DNA of 64,000 bases from Chryseobacterium paludis (GCF_025403485.1 NZ_CP099966.1:1364001-1428000), one strand, 5' to 3'. Positions 45,319-54,705 are shown, numbered from the stretch's first letter. The notes: a model not told the origin generated them from the sequence alone. A program made the numbers and translations.

Positions 45319-46239
45319 TTGAAAGTTTTCAAGAATTTTAAAGATTATTCCTCTCAAAAGCCTCTAGCATTGTCTTTAGGAATGTTTGACGGAGTACATC
45401 TAGGTCATAAATGTATTATTGACGAATTAAAAAAAGTGGGTACAGAAAACCAACTAGAGACTGCTATCCTTACTTTTTGGCCACATCCAAGATTTGTTTT
45501 TAATCCAAATGAAGATTTAAAACTTTTAAATACGTTAGATGAAAAGAAATTACTGATCGATAAATATGGTATCAATAATTTATTCTTAAAAGAATTTGAT
45601 GAAGAATTCAGGAATCTCACCGGAGAGGAATTTGTTCGTCAAATCCTTATCGACAAGCTGAATGTAAAATACCTTATTATAGGATACGATCATTCTTTCG
45701 GAAAAAATAAAAGTGGGAATTTTGAACTTCTTCAAAAACTTTCAAAAGAATTGAATTTTGAAGTGGAACAAATGGAAGCAATCAATATCCACGAAAACAA
45801 TATCAGTTCTACAAAAATCAGGAATGCACTTTTAGCTGGAAACATTGTTGCAGCCAATGAAATGTTGGGCTACTCCTACTCTGTTTCAGGAAAAGTAATT
45901 CATGGAAAGAAAATAGGAAGAACAATTGGTTATCCTACTGCTAATATTGGTACTGATTCCATTAAGTTATTACCTAAAAAAGGAGCTTATATTGTTGAAG
46001 TTGAAGTAAAAGGTCAGACATATAAAGGGATGTTGAGTGTTGGAACCAATCCAACCGTAAACGGTGATACTTTAACTGTCGAAGTCTACATACTTGATTT
46101 TAATGAAGATATTTATGATCAGGATATCACGGTAAAATTCAGAGATTTTCTTCATGATGAGATCAAATTTGAAGGCCTTGAAAAGTTAATTGAAAGATTG
46201 GATGAAGATAAAAGACTGACTGAAGAATTTGATTTTTAA
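45319..46239 (+). CDS. ribF: Bifunctional riboflavin kinase / FAD synthetase
   Basis: A 306-residue enzyme making FMN and FAD. The N-terminal adenylyltransferase half has GMFDGVHLGH (21-30), LTFWPHPRFVFNP and IIGYDHSFGKNKSG. The C-terminal kinase half has GKVIHGKKIGRTIGYPTANI, YKGMLSVGTNPTVNGDT and VYILDFNEDIYDQDITVKF. Length is normal. The start is TTG at 45319: translation begins with MKVFKNFKDY and no ATG lies nearby upstream. Its 3' end overlaps the convergent MmcQ/YjbR gene by 4 bp. Confidence 0.95.
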   Translation: MKVFKNFKDYSSQKPLALSLGMFDGVHLGHKCIIDELKKVGTENQLETAILTFWPHPRFVFNPNEDLKLLNTLDEKKLLIDKYGINNLFLKEFDEEFRNLTGEEFVRQILIDKLNVKYLIIGYDHSFGKNKSGNFELLQKLSKELNFEVEQMEAINIHENNISSTKIRNALLAGNIVAANEMLGYSYSVSGKVIHGKKIGRTIGYPTANIGTDSIKLLPKKGAYIVEVEVKGQTYKGMLSVGTNPTVNGDTLTVEVYILDFNEDIYDQDITVKFRDFLHDEIKFEGLEKLIERLDEDKRLTEEFDF

Positions 46240-46589
46240 GTATTTGTAATTTCTTCCCTCGCTTTTTTCGTTAAAGAATTAAAAACCAATTCATAAGACT
46301 GATCAATCAGTTTAAAAATAAGATCTCTTTTTAAACCATCTACTGAAACTGAATTCCAATGGGTTTTATTCATATGATAAGCCCCGGTGATCTGTGGATA
46401 TTGTTCGCGAAGCTCAGCACTCCATTCGGGATCTGTCTTTACATTAATTCCCAAAGGCTGCCTCTCCAAACCCATCAGGAGAAACATTTTTGTTCCTACT
46501 TTCATGACAAGCGTTTCATTATCAAAAGGAAAAGTTTCTGTGACTCCTTTTTTAGCAAGACAATAATCTAATATTTCGTTAGCATCCAT
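46236..46589 (-). CDS. MmcQ/YjbR family protein
   Basis: A 117-residue protein of the MmcQ/YjbR (DUF419) family: LAKKGVTETFPFDNETLVMK, VGTKMFLLMGLER, LPLGINVKTDPEWSAELREQYP-like text and GAYHMNKTHWNSVSVDG. The fold is CyaY-like and DNA binding has been suggested. It ends in a 4-bp overlap with ribF. The upstream gap carries four GTTGATA repeats, which could affect its expression. Confidence 0.9.
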   Translation of the reverse strand: MDANEILDYCLAKKGVTETFPFDNETLVMKVGTKMFLLMGLERQPLGINVKTDPEWSAELREQYPQITGAYHMNKTHWNSVSVDGLKRDLIFKLIDQSYELVFNSLTKKAREEITNT

Positions 46590-46619
46590 AATTTGTTAGT
46601 TGAAAGGTGAAAATGGAAA

Positions 46620-46647
46620 GTTGATAGTTGATAGTTGATAGTTGATA
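46620..46647. repeat. Tandem heptamer (GTTGATA)4
   Basis: Four exact GTTGATA units upstream of the MmcQ/YjbR gene and downstream of the esterase gene. A near-by GTTAGTT/GTTGAAA sequence (46597-46607) looks like decayed units. Confidence 0.85.
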
Positions 46648-46687
46648 GTGCAAAATTAATGTTTAGGAAGTTCCTTTAATCTTTTAA

Positions 46688-48169
46688 TTATCTAATTCTA
46701 TCCCAGAGAGAACGTTCATCAGCTCGATCGTTGACTGTAATTTGTGATACAGTATCAAAACGCATAGATATACGATTATTAACATTATAAGTATCCCAAC
46801 CAGGATTGCCGTTAGTAGCAAAATTTACCCATGCTTTATGTACACTGTCAGCCAATTGTTGTGGAAGTTGGTTGCCTAATATTTCGGAAAAGCCAGCATT
46901 AGTCAGATTATCAAATACAAAAGCAATCTCAAGACCGTGGCAAGCTCCAAGTAGATTGTTACATGCAGGTGATTCCCATGAAAATTCATATACATGTGTG
47001 TTGCCGTGCTTTTCTGCAACGCGCAAAGCTGGAATACGGTAAAACCAATCTGTGATAATTGCACTTAGCACATCACCAGGAGAACTATCTGGACGGTTTG
47101 CCTTATAGATTTGAATGGCCTCAGTAGATAGTCCATAAGCAGAAGCTGCCATATCTAAAGCCGTATCAGTGATTTTTGATATGGTACCTTCAGGTACAAG
47201 AAATAATCTAAATTCCTGACTATTACTACCAATAAGAATATCTATATCTTTACTTGCGCCTTTAGCAATGCATTCTATAGGGGTTGCTGTTAATAACTGA
47301 CCATCAACTATTGGCTCAAACGGCATTAAGTTGAAAGCAGCCTCACCCCATAATTTTGCTGAAGGATTTGCCATAATTTCGGATCCCAATTGACCTTGTG
47401 CAGCAAAAAGCTTTTCAAGAGTAACCTGTCCGATTGCTTCGCGTGTTGGCTCAACACCAAGTATTTCAGCAAGCCTGGTACCAATAAGCTTTGCAGAGGA
47501 AGGACTAATTACTGAGTGTCCTGCTCCCGACTCAGCAATAGCCCGTCGAAATAAACCTTCTGCTTCTTTCATTGCGAGTAAAGTACAAACACTCATTCCA
47601 CCAGCAGACTCACCGAAAATAGTAACATTATCAGGATCACCACCAAAGTTTACAATATTGTCCCGAACCCATCTGAGTGCAGCAATTTGGTCAAGTATAC
47701 CAAGGTTAGGTACCCCATCACCAAACCACAAAAATCCGTCAATACCAATCCGATAATTTATGGTAACTAAAACAACACCATCTCGTGCAAAATGACTCCC
47801 ATCATAGCCTGAAACAGCACCTGACCCAAGAGTAAAGGCACCACCATAAATAAAAACCATGACTGGCTTTTTTTCAGCAACACCTGAAGTCCAAATATTA
47901 AGGTTTAAATAATCATCTCCCGGAATTACCACATTGGGTAATAATCCAGCAAACGGTCCAGATTTTGGGGTTATTTGTGGCGGAGTGGCACCATATTCTG
48001 TTGCATTTTTTACACCCGTCCATGGCATTGGAGGTTTGGGTGGTTGAAAGCGGTTTACACCAATAGGTGGGGCAGCATAAGGAATGCCTTTAAATGCTAA
48101 GATACCATCTTCTTTTTTAATGCCACTAACGTCTCCGTACTGAGTGCTGACCGTTTTTAATGTTTCCAT
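46688..48169 (-). CDS. Type B carboxylesterase/lipase family protein
   Basis: A 493-residue alpha/beta hydrolase that cleaves carboxylic esters. The oxyanion part GGAFTLGSG (109-117) and the nucleophile elbow FGESAGGMS with Ser188 are clear; the acid is likely the Glu in IGSNSQEFRLFLVPEG, and the His is in NLLGACHGLEIAFVFDN. There is no signal peptide, so it is likely cytoplasmic. The DNA looks less AT-rich than its neighbours, a hint of transfer. No mobile element is seen beside it. Confidence 0.9.
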   Translation of the reverse strand: METLKTVSTQYGDVSGIKKEDGILAFKGIPYAAPPIGVNRFQPPKPPMPWTGVKNATEYGATPPQITPKSGPFAGLLPNVVIPGDDYLNLNIWTSGVAEKKPVMVFIYGGAFTLGSGAVSGYDGSHFARDGVVLVTINYRIGIDGFLWFGDGVPNLGILDQIAALRWVRDNIVNFGGDPDNVTIFGESAGGMSVCTLLAMKEAEGLFRRAIAESGAGHSVISPSSAKLIGTRLAEILGVEPTREAIGQVTLEKLFAAQGQLGSEIMANPSAKLWGEAAFNLMPFEPIVDGQLLTATPIECIAKGASKDIDILIGSNSQEFRLFLVPEGTISKITDTALDMAASAYGLSTEAIQIYKANRPDSSPGDVLSAIITDWFYRIPALRVAEKHGNTHVYEFSWESPACNNLLGACHGLEIAFVFDNLTNAGFSEILGNQLPQQLADSVHKAWVNFATNGNPGWDTYNVNNRISMRFDTVSQITVNDRADERSLWDRIR

Positions 48170-48370
48170 AATATTTATAAAAGGTTCAACACAAACTTAG
48201 CAAAATTTGGTAAAATTTCAGAGTGTGTTTCAGTTATATTCAATAATAATTTTTAGCGAATAATTTCATTTTTAGGTTGTTAATATTTTAATCTTTCTGT
48301 TTTATTAATCAAAATTTAGTAAATTTAGAAAGGAAAAGAAAAATTATACTTATCACAAATCACATTTATT

Positions 48371-49027
48371 ATGAAAGCTTTGGTAATAGGCGCGACTGGT
48401 GCCACAGGTAAAGATTTAGTCAGTCAATTGTTGAATGATAAAGAGTTTGATGAAGTAGATGTTTTCGTTAGAAAACCGCTGGATATAAAAAGTGATAAAT
48501 TAAAAGTTCACGTAGTGAATTTTGAGAATCCTGAAGAATGGAAAGATTCGGTAAAAGGTGATGTAGCCTTCTCATGTCTCGGAACTACTTTAAAAACCGC
48601 AGGAAGCAAGGAAGCCCAGAGAAAAGTGGATTTCGATTATCAATATCAATTTGCAAAAGCTGCTAAAGAAAATAATGTGGATGACTATGTTCTGGTTTCT
48701 GCCTATGGAGCTGATCCTAAGTCAAAAATTTTCTATTCTAAAATGAAAGGAGAACTGGAAGATGCAGTAAGACAACTCCATTTTAATAAGATCACTATCT
48801 TCAAACCCGGAATGTTGGAGAGAAAAGATTCTGACAGAACAGGAGAAGTCCTGGGAAGCAGAATTATAAAATTCGCAAATAAAATTGGACTTTTAGAAAG
48901 TCAAAAACCCTTACCTACATATATTTTAGCCAAAGCAATGATCAATTCTTCAAAAATCAAAAGCAATGGCTATTCCAGTATCAAATTGGGAAATATTTTC
49001 TGCTTTGCAGAAAAGACAAATGAATAA
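48371..49027 (+). CDS. NAD(P)-binding Rossmann protein (HTATIP2-like)
   Basis: A 218-residue short SDR-like protein. The nucleotide-binding motif GATGATGKDL is at residues 7-16. DVAFSCLGTTLKTAGSKEAQ, DYVLVSAYGADPKSKIFYSK and ITIFKPGMLERKDSDRTGEV match HTATIP2/YwnB-type oxidoreductases. The S-Y-x-x-K-like set (YSKMKGE) is present. The substrate is unknown. Monocistronic, with degenerate repeat text downstream. Confidence 0.85.
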   Translation: MKALVIGATGATGKDLVSQLLNDKEFDEVDVFVRKPLDIKSDKLKVHVVNFENPEEWKDSVKGDVAFSCLGTTLKTAGSKEAQRKVDFDYQYQFAKAAKENNVDDYVLVSAYGADPKSKIFYSKMKGELEDAVRQLHFNKITIFKPGMLERKDSDRTGEVLGSRIIKFANKIGLLESQKPLPTYILAKAMINSSKIKSNGYSSIKLGNIFCFAEKTNE

Positions 49028-49193
49028 TAATTGAAAGTTAGAATTTAGAAGTTAGATCGAAAATAATAATTTTAAGTAGAACCACGAAATCCATAACCCG
49101 CATCTCAAATCCCATAACTTTTAAACTTTCCACTTTCAATTTCAATTTAAACCCGAATCTTATAACTCCTAAAATCTGATACCTATAACCTAG
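49028..49193. repeat. Degenerate intergenic repeat spacer
   Basis: Contains CCACGAAATCCATAACCCGC and later AACCCGAATCTTATAACTCC. Same style as the spacers at 1691-1771 and 2311-2351 (GAACCCGTAACTCAC, GAACCTCGTAACTCATAAC). Confidence 0.4.
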
Positions 49194-49709
49194 TTATTTC
49201 GTGGTTTTACTTCCCATACTTTTCCCTAATTTTTCATACTCAATATCATTAGGCTCCCACAGTTCTATTTTGTTACCTTCGACATCCATGATGTGTACAA
49301 ATTTTCCGTATTCATAGGTTTCGACCTTATCCACGATTGTTACACCTTCTTTTTTCAGTTCTTCTACCAATTTTTCAAGATTTTCTACACGGTAATTAAT
49401 CATAAAATCTTTTTCAGAAGGCTGAAAATATTTTGTCTTTTCATTGAAAGGGCTCCATTGTGAAAATCCTTTCTTAGAATTATCCGCACCCTGATACCAC
49501 TCAAACACAGCACCATATTCATTTGTATTAAGACCTAAATGATCTTTATACCATTCTCTCATCTTTTTAGGATCTTTACATTTAAAAAAGATTCCACCAA
49601 TACCTGTTACTCTTTTCAGATCATCCGATTTCTTTTCTGTAGCTGATTTAAAAGCAAATCCTAGTATAAAAGAAGCCAGAATGCAAGAAGCAAAAAATAT
49701 TTTTTTCAT
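49194..49709 (-). CDS. Exported VOC-family protein
   Basis: A 171-residue protein with a signal peptide or anchor (IFFASCILASFILGFAFK) and a vicinal-oxygen-chelate domain: RVTGIGGIFFKCKDPKKMRE, WYKDHLGLNTNEYGAVFEWY and GKFVHIMDVEGNKIELWEP with the last Glu a likely metal ligand. Glyoxalase-like proteins are usually cytoplasmic, so the N-terminal export signal is unusual. Substrate unknown. Confidence 0.8.
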   Translation of the reverse strand: MKKIFFASCILASFILGFAFKSATEKKSDDLKRVTGIGGIFFKCKDPKKMREWYKDHLGLNTNEYGAVFEWYQGADNSKKGFSQWSPFNEKTKYFQPSEKDFMINYRVENLEKLVEELKKEGVTIVDKVETYEYGKFVHIMDVEGNKIELWEPNDIEYEKLGKSMGSKTTK

Positions 49710-49747
49710 AAATTACGTTTTACCTGTTCAATAATATTCTCATAAAA

Positions 49748-49771
49748 AAAGTGGATGAAAACATCCACTTT
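49748..49771 (-). terminator. Terminator of the glutathione peroxidase gene
   Basis: AAAGTGGATG (49748-49757), AAAA, CATCCACTTT (49762-49771). Confidence 0.9.
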
Positions 49772-49792
49772 GTAAAAATATACTTTTTAATT

Positions 49793-50368
49793 TTATTTCA
49801 AATACTTTGTAATAGCCTCATCTGTAGGTTTTGTAGTACTTACAAAACTGTCCACCAATTTACCATTTTCATCTATCAGGAATTTTGTAAAATTCCAAAG
49901 GATCGTTGTATTCTTTACTCCGTTCAGGTCTTTCTCTGTCAGATATTTAAAGATTGGAGCTGTGTCATCACCTTTTACAGAAACTTTAGCTGCCAAAGGG
50001 AAAGTTACTCCATAGTTTTTCTGACAAAAAGCTCCGATTTCTGTATTTGTTCCTGGCTCCTGACCTCCAAAATTATTGGCAGGGAAACCTACAATGACCA
50101 ATTTATCTTTATACTCTTCATACACTTTTTCTAAATCAGCATACTGTGGAGTAAATCCACACTCGGAAGCAGTATTTACAATAAGGATTTTCTTTCCTTT
50201 AAAATCAGCAAAATTGATTTCCTTCCCATCCAGGCTTTCAACTTTGAAATCATATATTGTTTTTCCCATAAGTTCGTTGGTTTTAGCTTTAGAAATTTCA
50301 CTTTTTTGATTCGTACAACTCTGTAAAAATGCCACAAAAGAAAGCAGCAATACAAAAAATTTTTTCAT
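49793..50368 (-). CDS. Glutathione-peroxidase-family lipoprotein
   Basis: A 191-residue peroxidase with a lipobox (FLQSC, Cys18). The catalytic set is visible: Cys70 in NTASECGFTPQY, Gln103 in FGGQEPG, and Trp158/Asn159 in ILWNFTKFL. A second Cys at 115 (GAFCQKNYG) is the usual resolving residue of thioredoxin-dependent types. It probably reduces peroxides at the outer or inner membrane in the periplasm. Confidence 0.92.
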   Translation of the reverse strand: MKKFFVLLLSFVAFLQSCTNQKSEISKAKTNELMGKTIYDFKVESLDGKEINFADFKGKKILIVNTASECGFTPQYADLEKVYEEYKDKLVIVGFPANNFGGQEPGTNTEIGAFCQKNYGVTFPLAAKVSVKGDDTAPIFKYLTEKDLNGVKNTTILWNFTKFLIDENGKLVDSFVSTTKPTDEAITKYLK

Positions 50369-51303
50369 TTGAATGATGTATATTTACCTTGCTAGTTACA
50401 AAATTTATTTTAAAAGCCGGATATTTCATTTAGAATATTTATCTAGAAAAAGGATAACCTTTTACTTAATCGGATCTTGTTCATATCTCAAATTATATTT
50501 ACTTAGGGATAAAAAGAAAAGATTGTTATATCACCATATTTTATTTCCCAACTAATCCCCTATCGTTTGACTCTGTCAGTTACAAAATACATTTTATTCA
50601 CATATTGAAAACACATTATTTATAAGCCAAAAATACTGAAAATCAATTTTTGTTATAGATCAGTATATACTCTCATCCTGCTTTTCGTAAGGATTGTTAT
50701 TTTATTTCTTTTAATATTTACTTTCAATTTATTTTTTATTCTATTCTTAAAATCAGAGAAAAAAAATATTTATATCCAATTATTATTGCTGGCATTTAAA
50801 TTTTATTTTAAAATCCCAAACAGGTGATATATTATTAATAAAAATAATATAAATCACTTATAATCAAAACAATACATTCATTTTAAATAATTAGAAAAAA
50901 TAATTTTGAGCCCAAATTATTGCACATACAATAATTTTTAATCATAGATTGGCAACTTAAAACCAATAAAAAAAACATTTATGAAAAAATTATTTATTTA
51001 GCTGCACGTACTTCTCTTGTTTTGTGTCGTACAATGGATAACGTTTCAAGCAATGAGAATAAAAAAAAAAACGAAATGGGGATCTCAGCTCATTTTGGGA
51101 ATCCTAGATCGTTATTTTTATTAAAGACCAGTCAATAGATTAATATTATATTTTGTATGTGCGCAGTACAGAATAAATACGAAAATATTGATTTCAAGAA
51201 CTCTATGTCGATAATATACGGCAAAAAACAAACCCTTAACAATTAATTTCTTGCTTTGTCAAGGAATTAGTAAAATAACATCATTTAATTAAAATTTTTA
51301 AAT
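50369..51303. other. Long AT-rich gap before the pore-former locus
   Basis: About 935 bp with no intact gene. A possible short relic sits at 50981-51138. A -7-like TTGCTTTG at 51251-51258 lies 45 bp before the toxin-like gene. The rest is low-complexity AT-rich DNA where I see nothing. Confidence 0.5.
50981..51138 (+). pseudogene. Possible frameshifted small exported protein
   Basis: ATG AAA AAA TTA TTT ATT TAG stops after six residues. With one more A in the run of six, the frame would read MKKIIYLAARTSLVLCRTMD and go on to NVSSNENKKKNEMG, ISAHFGNPRSLFLLKTSQ and a stop at 51138 (52 residues). The text looks like a signal peptide and a short tail. No family is known. It may be chance. Confidence 0.25.
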
Positions 51304-52476
51304 ATGGCACAGATAAAAACTTACACTGTTGACCCTGCGAAACGTCGCATCCTTACAGTTAAAAACATGGAAGAAATAGGAATAACAGATGAATTTCTTC
51401 AGGATTTTTTGACTAAAAAAATACCTGGATTAATGAGACCCCAAGTAGATGAAAGTGGAAAACCTATTCTGGATAGTAATAGACGACAAATCCCGTTATG
51501 GCCAGTAGGAGTATCTATAAACGATAAAAAATTTGGTGTTTTCCCTGATCCAAATGCTGCAAAAAGAGGATGGATGGCTTTTTTTGAAATTGGAGCTCCC
51601 TTGTTTGAAGAAAGATCAAATATCATTCAACCTGTTGCTGATGTAATATCTACCAGAACCTATGAAAATAGATCGTCTGAAATCCGTCAATTTTCTGATA
51701 CTATTGAATTTACTGTAGGGAATACAATCAATTGGGCTTTGTCAAGTACAGGAACTACTACTTTTGACGGAAAAGTTGCTGGGGAATTGCAAGGACAAAT
51801 ATCGAAAACTATAGAGACGATTTTGACAGAGAGTTTGTCTAATAGTTTAGCAAAATATGATAGCAATACCATCACGCAAACCAAGCACATACATAATCAT
51901 AAAGACAATATAGGTGTCCAAACTGTATCTTCTGCCGCAAATCAATCAGCAAGTACTAAAACAACTAATTTTACTTTCACCAATTCAAACAGGCTAAGCT
52001 TCACAGGGACTGGTACTGCTATTGGTCGTGGAGAGCTAGCTGCAGAACTTGGGCTTTCTTTGACGGGTACGATTTCTGGTACATTAACAACATCATGGAA
52101 ATCAGATTCTAATGTTTCAGGAAGCATCCCAGCCAACTCTCGAGTTGAAACCTCGGCAACACAAAGGCGTCAGGTGAAGCAATTTACTTACGAAATACCC
52201 ATTACGTTTGATGGATTCATTGCATTGAATTATGATGAATTAGTTCTTCCTATTGTGAATGCAGACGGGCCACTTCCAGCTTCAGCTCCTCCAGCTAAAG
52301 TAATTCCTGTTAGTATATCTTTTTTAGAGCTTGTAGAGAAAAATAAACTATACAGACCAAAGGGAATAGCAGAAACAGTATCAGCTCTGGATGTAAATCA
52401 TACTATTTTCGATACCAAGGCACTTAGTAGAGATGGTAGTCAAAAATTTGGAACAGAGCGTCCACATAATTTGTAA
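51304..52476 (+). CDS. Candidate aerolysin-type (ETX/MTX2-like) pore-forming protein
   Basis: A 390-residue protein with no signal peptide. The middle part has the alternating Ser/Thr pattern of beta pore-forming toxins: SSEIRQFSDTIEFTVGNTI, NWALSSTGTTTFDGKVAG, a long Thr/Ser-rich amphipathic insert (about 165-250) and LSLTGTISGTLTTSWKSDSN followed by SGSIPANSRVETSATQRRQV. This resembles the aerolysin/ETX module where a Pro segment precedes strands pairing with a target. The N-terminal part (about 1-110) is unlike that. I assign this by pattern only. It forms a pair with the next gene. Confidence 0.55.
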   Translation: MAQIKTYTVDPAKRRILTVKNMEEIGITDEFLQDFLTKKIPGLMRPQVDESGKPILDSNRRQIPLWPVGVSINDKKFGVFPDPNAAKRGWMAFFEIGAPLFEERSNIIQPVADVISTRTYENRSSEIRQFSDTIEFTVGNTINWALSSTGTTTFDGKVAGELQGQISKTIETILTESLSNSLAKYDSNTITQTKHIHNHKDNIGVQTVSSAANQSASTKTTNFTFTNSNRLSFTGTGTAIGRGELAAELGLSLTGTISGTLTTSWKSDSNVSGSIPANSRVETSATQRRQVKQFTYEIPITFDGFIALNYDELVLPIVNADGPLPASAPPAKVIPVSISFLELVEKNKLYRPKGIAETVSALDVNHTIFDTKALSRDGSQKFGTERPHNL

Positions 52477-52507
52477 AATCAATATAACTTATAAAAAAAC
52501 AACAAAT

Positions 52508-52984
52508 ATGACATTTCAAGATATATTCAATTTTTCCCGCAGTATATCTGCCGGAGGAAGCAAAGCAGAAGGGGAACTTTTTGGATTCATACCAAAAGAA
52601 GAAAATGAATCAATCAGTACTCCTCCTCACGATCCATTTAAACCCGAAGAACCGGTTCGACAAGATCCGAAAATTGTGAGAGAAACATCCCCACAATCCA
52701 ATATTGTATTCAATTTCATAAAATCGGTGACTTCTGATATTAAACAATCTAGTGATAGTGTAGAGAAATCAATGAATGATCCTTCGTCAGTAGTTGATCC
52801 AGCCGCAGGTGCTATGGGTAAAGCCCGAGAAACTTCTGATAAGGTTAAGGATGATACTCCTGCTTCTGATACATCAATTACTCCTCCACCTAAACCTAAG
52901 GATGTTAGACCAGAGGGATGGGATGAGAAACCCAAAGCTAATAATGAGAAGCCAGATAATTGGAATGAAAAATTTCCTAAGTAA
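52508..52984 (+). CDS. Disordered, proline/acidic-rich partner protein
   Basis: About 158 residues starting at ATG 52508 (MTFQDIFNFSRSISAGGSKA), 31 bp after the toxin-like gene and on the same strand. It has no signal peptide or known domain; it is rich in Pro, Asp, Lys and Ser (ISTPPHDPFKPEEPVRQDPK, ASDTSITPPPKPKDVRPEGW). A repeated W-D/N-E-K pattern (GWDEKPK, NWNEKFPK) ends it. I do not recognise a family. Placement suggests a role with the pore-former, e.g. as chaperone, cargo or immunity; this is inference. Confidence 0.6.
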   Translation: MTFQDIFNFSRSISAGGSKAEGELFGFIPKEENESISTPPHDPFKPEEPVRQDPKIVRETSPQSNIVFNFIKSVTSDIKQSSDSVEKSMNDPSSVVDPAAGAMGKARETSDKVKDDTPASDTSITPPPKPKDVRPEGWDEKPKANNEKPDNWNEKFPK

Positions 52985-53038
52985 TCGTCTAAAAGTAGAA
53001 ATATAATAGATGTTTTTATCAAAAAACACTATATAAAT

Positions 53039-53067
53039 AAAAGCCTCAGATTTGATCCGAGGCTTTT
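53039..53067. terminator. Bidirectional terminator
   Basis: AAAAGCCTC (53039-53047) pairs with GAGGCTTTT (53059-53067). It ends the pore-former pair and may serve the convergent gene at 53156. Confidence 0.9.
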
Positions 53068-53155
53068 ACTATTTACATGCCTAGCAGCAATAAATCTTTG
53101 TGCATTATTTACTTTTCTATTACGGTTCAGTTGATGAAAAGTAGCTTAAATCGAA

Positions 53156-53818
53156 TTAAAATTTAAAAATATTTGCCGGAAACACTTTGTTAATATCGAT
53201 CTTATTAATTTGCATCACAAAATCACCGTCTTTTTTAGAACTTGATGACTCTATTCTGAATGGCATAACCAGATTTCCAACTTTTTTATACTCCGAATAG
53301 TTTAAAGTTTCTTCTTTCTTTATTTCTTTTAAGAGCATATAAGTATTGGTATCGAAGTAATATAAATTTTTGTTTACATTTTTCGTTAGTTCTACCTTAT
53401 GACAGTAAATATCTCCTACTTTTTCTTTTCCTAAATATTTTGCATCAAATCCTTTATTCTCCCAATCTATAAAGTCATTATCAAAGCTTTCAGGAACATA
53501 ATTCGGGTATTCCTGAACTTTATTTGTTGCATAATTCATGGCATATCCTTTATTTCCATCATAACCTTCAATCGCCGTTTCTTTATTATTGATCGTAAGA
53601 ACTGTCTTAGTAAGATTCGGACGTTGCTGGTAAATTTTTATCGGGTATTCATCCTTAATTCCTAAAATTACTTTACCCTGAAGTAATACTGAATTTAATA
53701 GCTTCCAATTCGTTAATCCGCCTGATAATTCTATATTTTTATCTATAATTTCCTTTGCGGTCTGTGCAAAAGAGAGTTGCGAATAAATCAGTACGAATAC
53801 TAAAAGTAATTTCTTCAT
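53156..53818 (-). CDS. Exported LolA/LppX-like protein of unknown function
   Basis: A 220-residue exported protein (signal peptide cut near SFAQ). The body is beta-rich with KEIIDKNIELSGGLTNWKLL, GKVILGIKDEYPIKIYQQRP, YCHKVELTKNVNKNLYYFDT and LLKEIKKEETLNYSEYKKVG, as in outer-membrane lipoprotein-sorting-like proteins of Bacteroidota. The ligand is unknown. Monocistronic. Confidence 0.7.
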   Translation of the reverse strand: MKKLLLVFVLIYSQLSFAQTAKEIIDKNIELSGGLTNWKLLNSVLLQGKVILGIKDEYPIKIYQQRPNLTKTVLTINNKETAIEGYDGNKGYAMNYATNKVQEYPNYVPESFDNDFIDWENKGFDAKYLGKEKVGDIYCHKVELTKNVNKNLYYFDTNTYMLLKEIKKEETLNYSEYKKVGNLVMPFRIESSSSKKDGDFVMQINKIDINKVFPANIFKF

Positions 53819-53921
53819 TAATTCAATTTATAGTTCAAATATAAGGTTTTTATGAAAGGTAAAGATGAATTTGCAAAAAAGTAAAACCATCTTTATTCCG
53901 GGGATTTTACAGATTTAAAAG

Positions 53922-54647
53922 CTAACCTATTAGCTTCCTTGCTTTTTCTAAATCTTCAGGAGTATCAATTCCCACACCGATAAAGTTGGTTTCTATTAAT
54001 TTGATCTTCATTCCGTATTCCAGATAACGAATGCATTCTATTTTTTCTGAAATTTCTAAAGGTTTCATTTCCAATTTAGAGAATTGCAATAGAGCATGTT
54101 TTCTAAAAGCATAGACTCCGATATGTTTAAAATAATCAACATCATAAGAAGTTTCCCTGTGATAAGGGATAATAGAACGGCTAAAATACAAAGCGAATCC
54201 ACTGTTATCTGTGATCACTTTTACATTATTAGGGTTTTCTATTTCTTCTTTTTCAGTCAGTTTTATTTTTAATGAAGCTAATGAGATCTCCTGATTATCA
54301 TCTTGTTTAAAAACTTCGATCAATTGTTTGAGGGGTTCAGTTTTTAAAAAAGGTTCATCTCCTTGTACATTAATAACAATGTCACAATCTATGTTCTGAA
54401 CAGCTTCTGCAATACGGTCACTCCCCGTTTCATGCTGTCCTGTCATCACAGCTTTCCCACCATTATTTACAATTTCATTATAGATAATCTCAGAATCACT
54501 GGCTACAAAAACTTCATCAAATAAACCAGTTTCTACAACATTCTGATAAGTAGTTGTGATCACTGTTTTTTCTCCTAAAATCTGCATTAATTTTCCTGGA
54601 AAACGGCTCGCTTCGTAACGAGCGGGAATAACGGCTATGATCTTCAT
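53922..54647 (-). CDS. kdsB: 3-deoxy-manno-octulosonate cytidylyltransferase (CMP-Kdo synthetase)
   Basis: A 241-residue enzyme that activates Kdo with CTP for LPS. Motifs: [20 protein letters not shown] (nucleotide-binding start), [30 protein letters not shown] and [14 protein letters not shown], then [12 protein letters not shown]. Length is normal. It serves the same pathway as kdsA (26335-27144). The gene after it on the same strand is a PAP2 phosphatase-like gene, upstream at 54706. Confidence 0.95.
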   Translation of the reverse strand: MKIIAVIPARYEASRFPGKLMQILGEKTVITTTYQNVVETGLFDEVFVASDSEIIYNEIVNNGGKAVMTGQHETGSDRIAEAVQNIDCDIVINVQGDEPFLKTEPLKQLIEVFKQDDNQEISLASLKIKLTEKEEIENPNNVKVITDNSGFALYFSRSIIPYHRETSYDVDYFKHIGVYAFRKHALLQFSKLEMKPLEISEKIECIRYLEYGMKIKLIETNFIGVGIDTPEDLEKARKLIG

Positions 54648-54705
54648 TGAATGAATCTAATTGTTTAAAATTTTCTTTAAATATAGGCAAAATATGCTTT
54701 TCATT

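Noticed and set aside
49751..50134. 127-codon plus-strand frame over the glutathione peroxidase gene
   Set aside because: Antisense shadow of a gene with all catalytic residues visible.
52627..53022. 131-codon minus-strand frame over the pore-former partner gene
   Set aside because: Antisense frame covering also the terminator side; the plus-strand frame has the better start and spacing to the gene before it.
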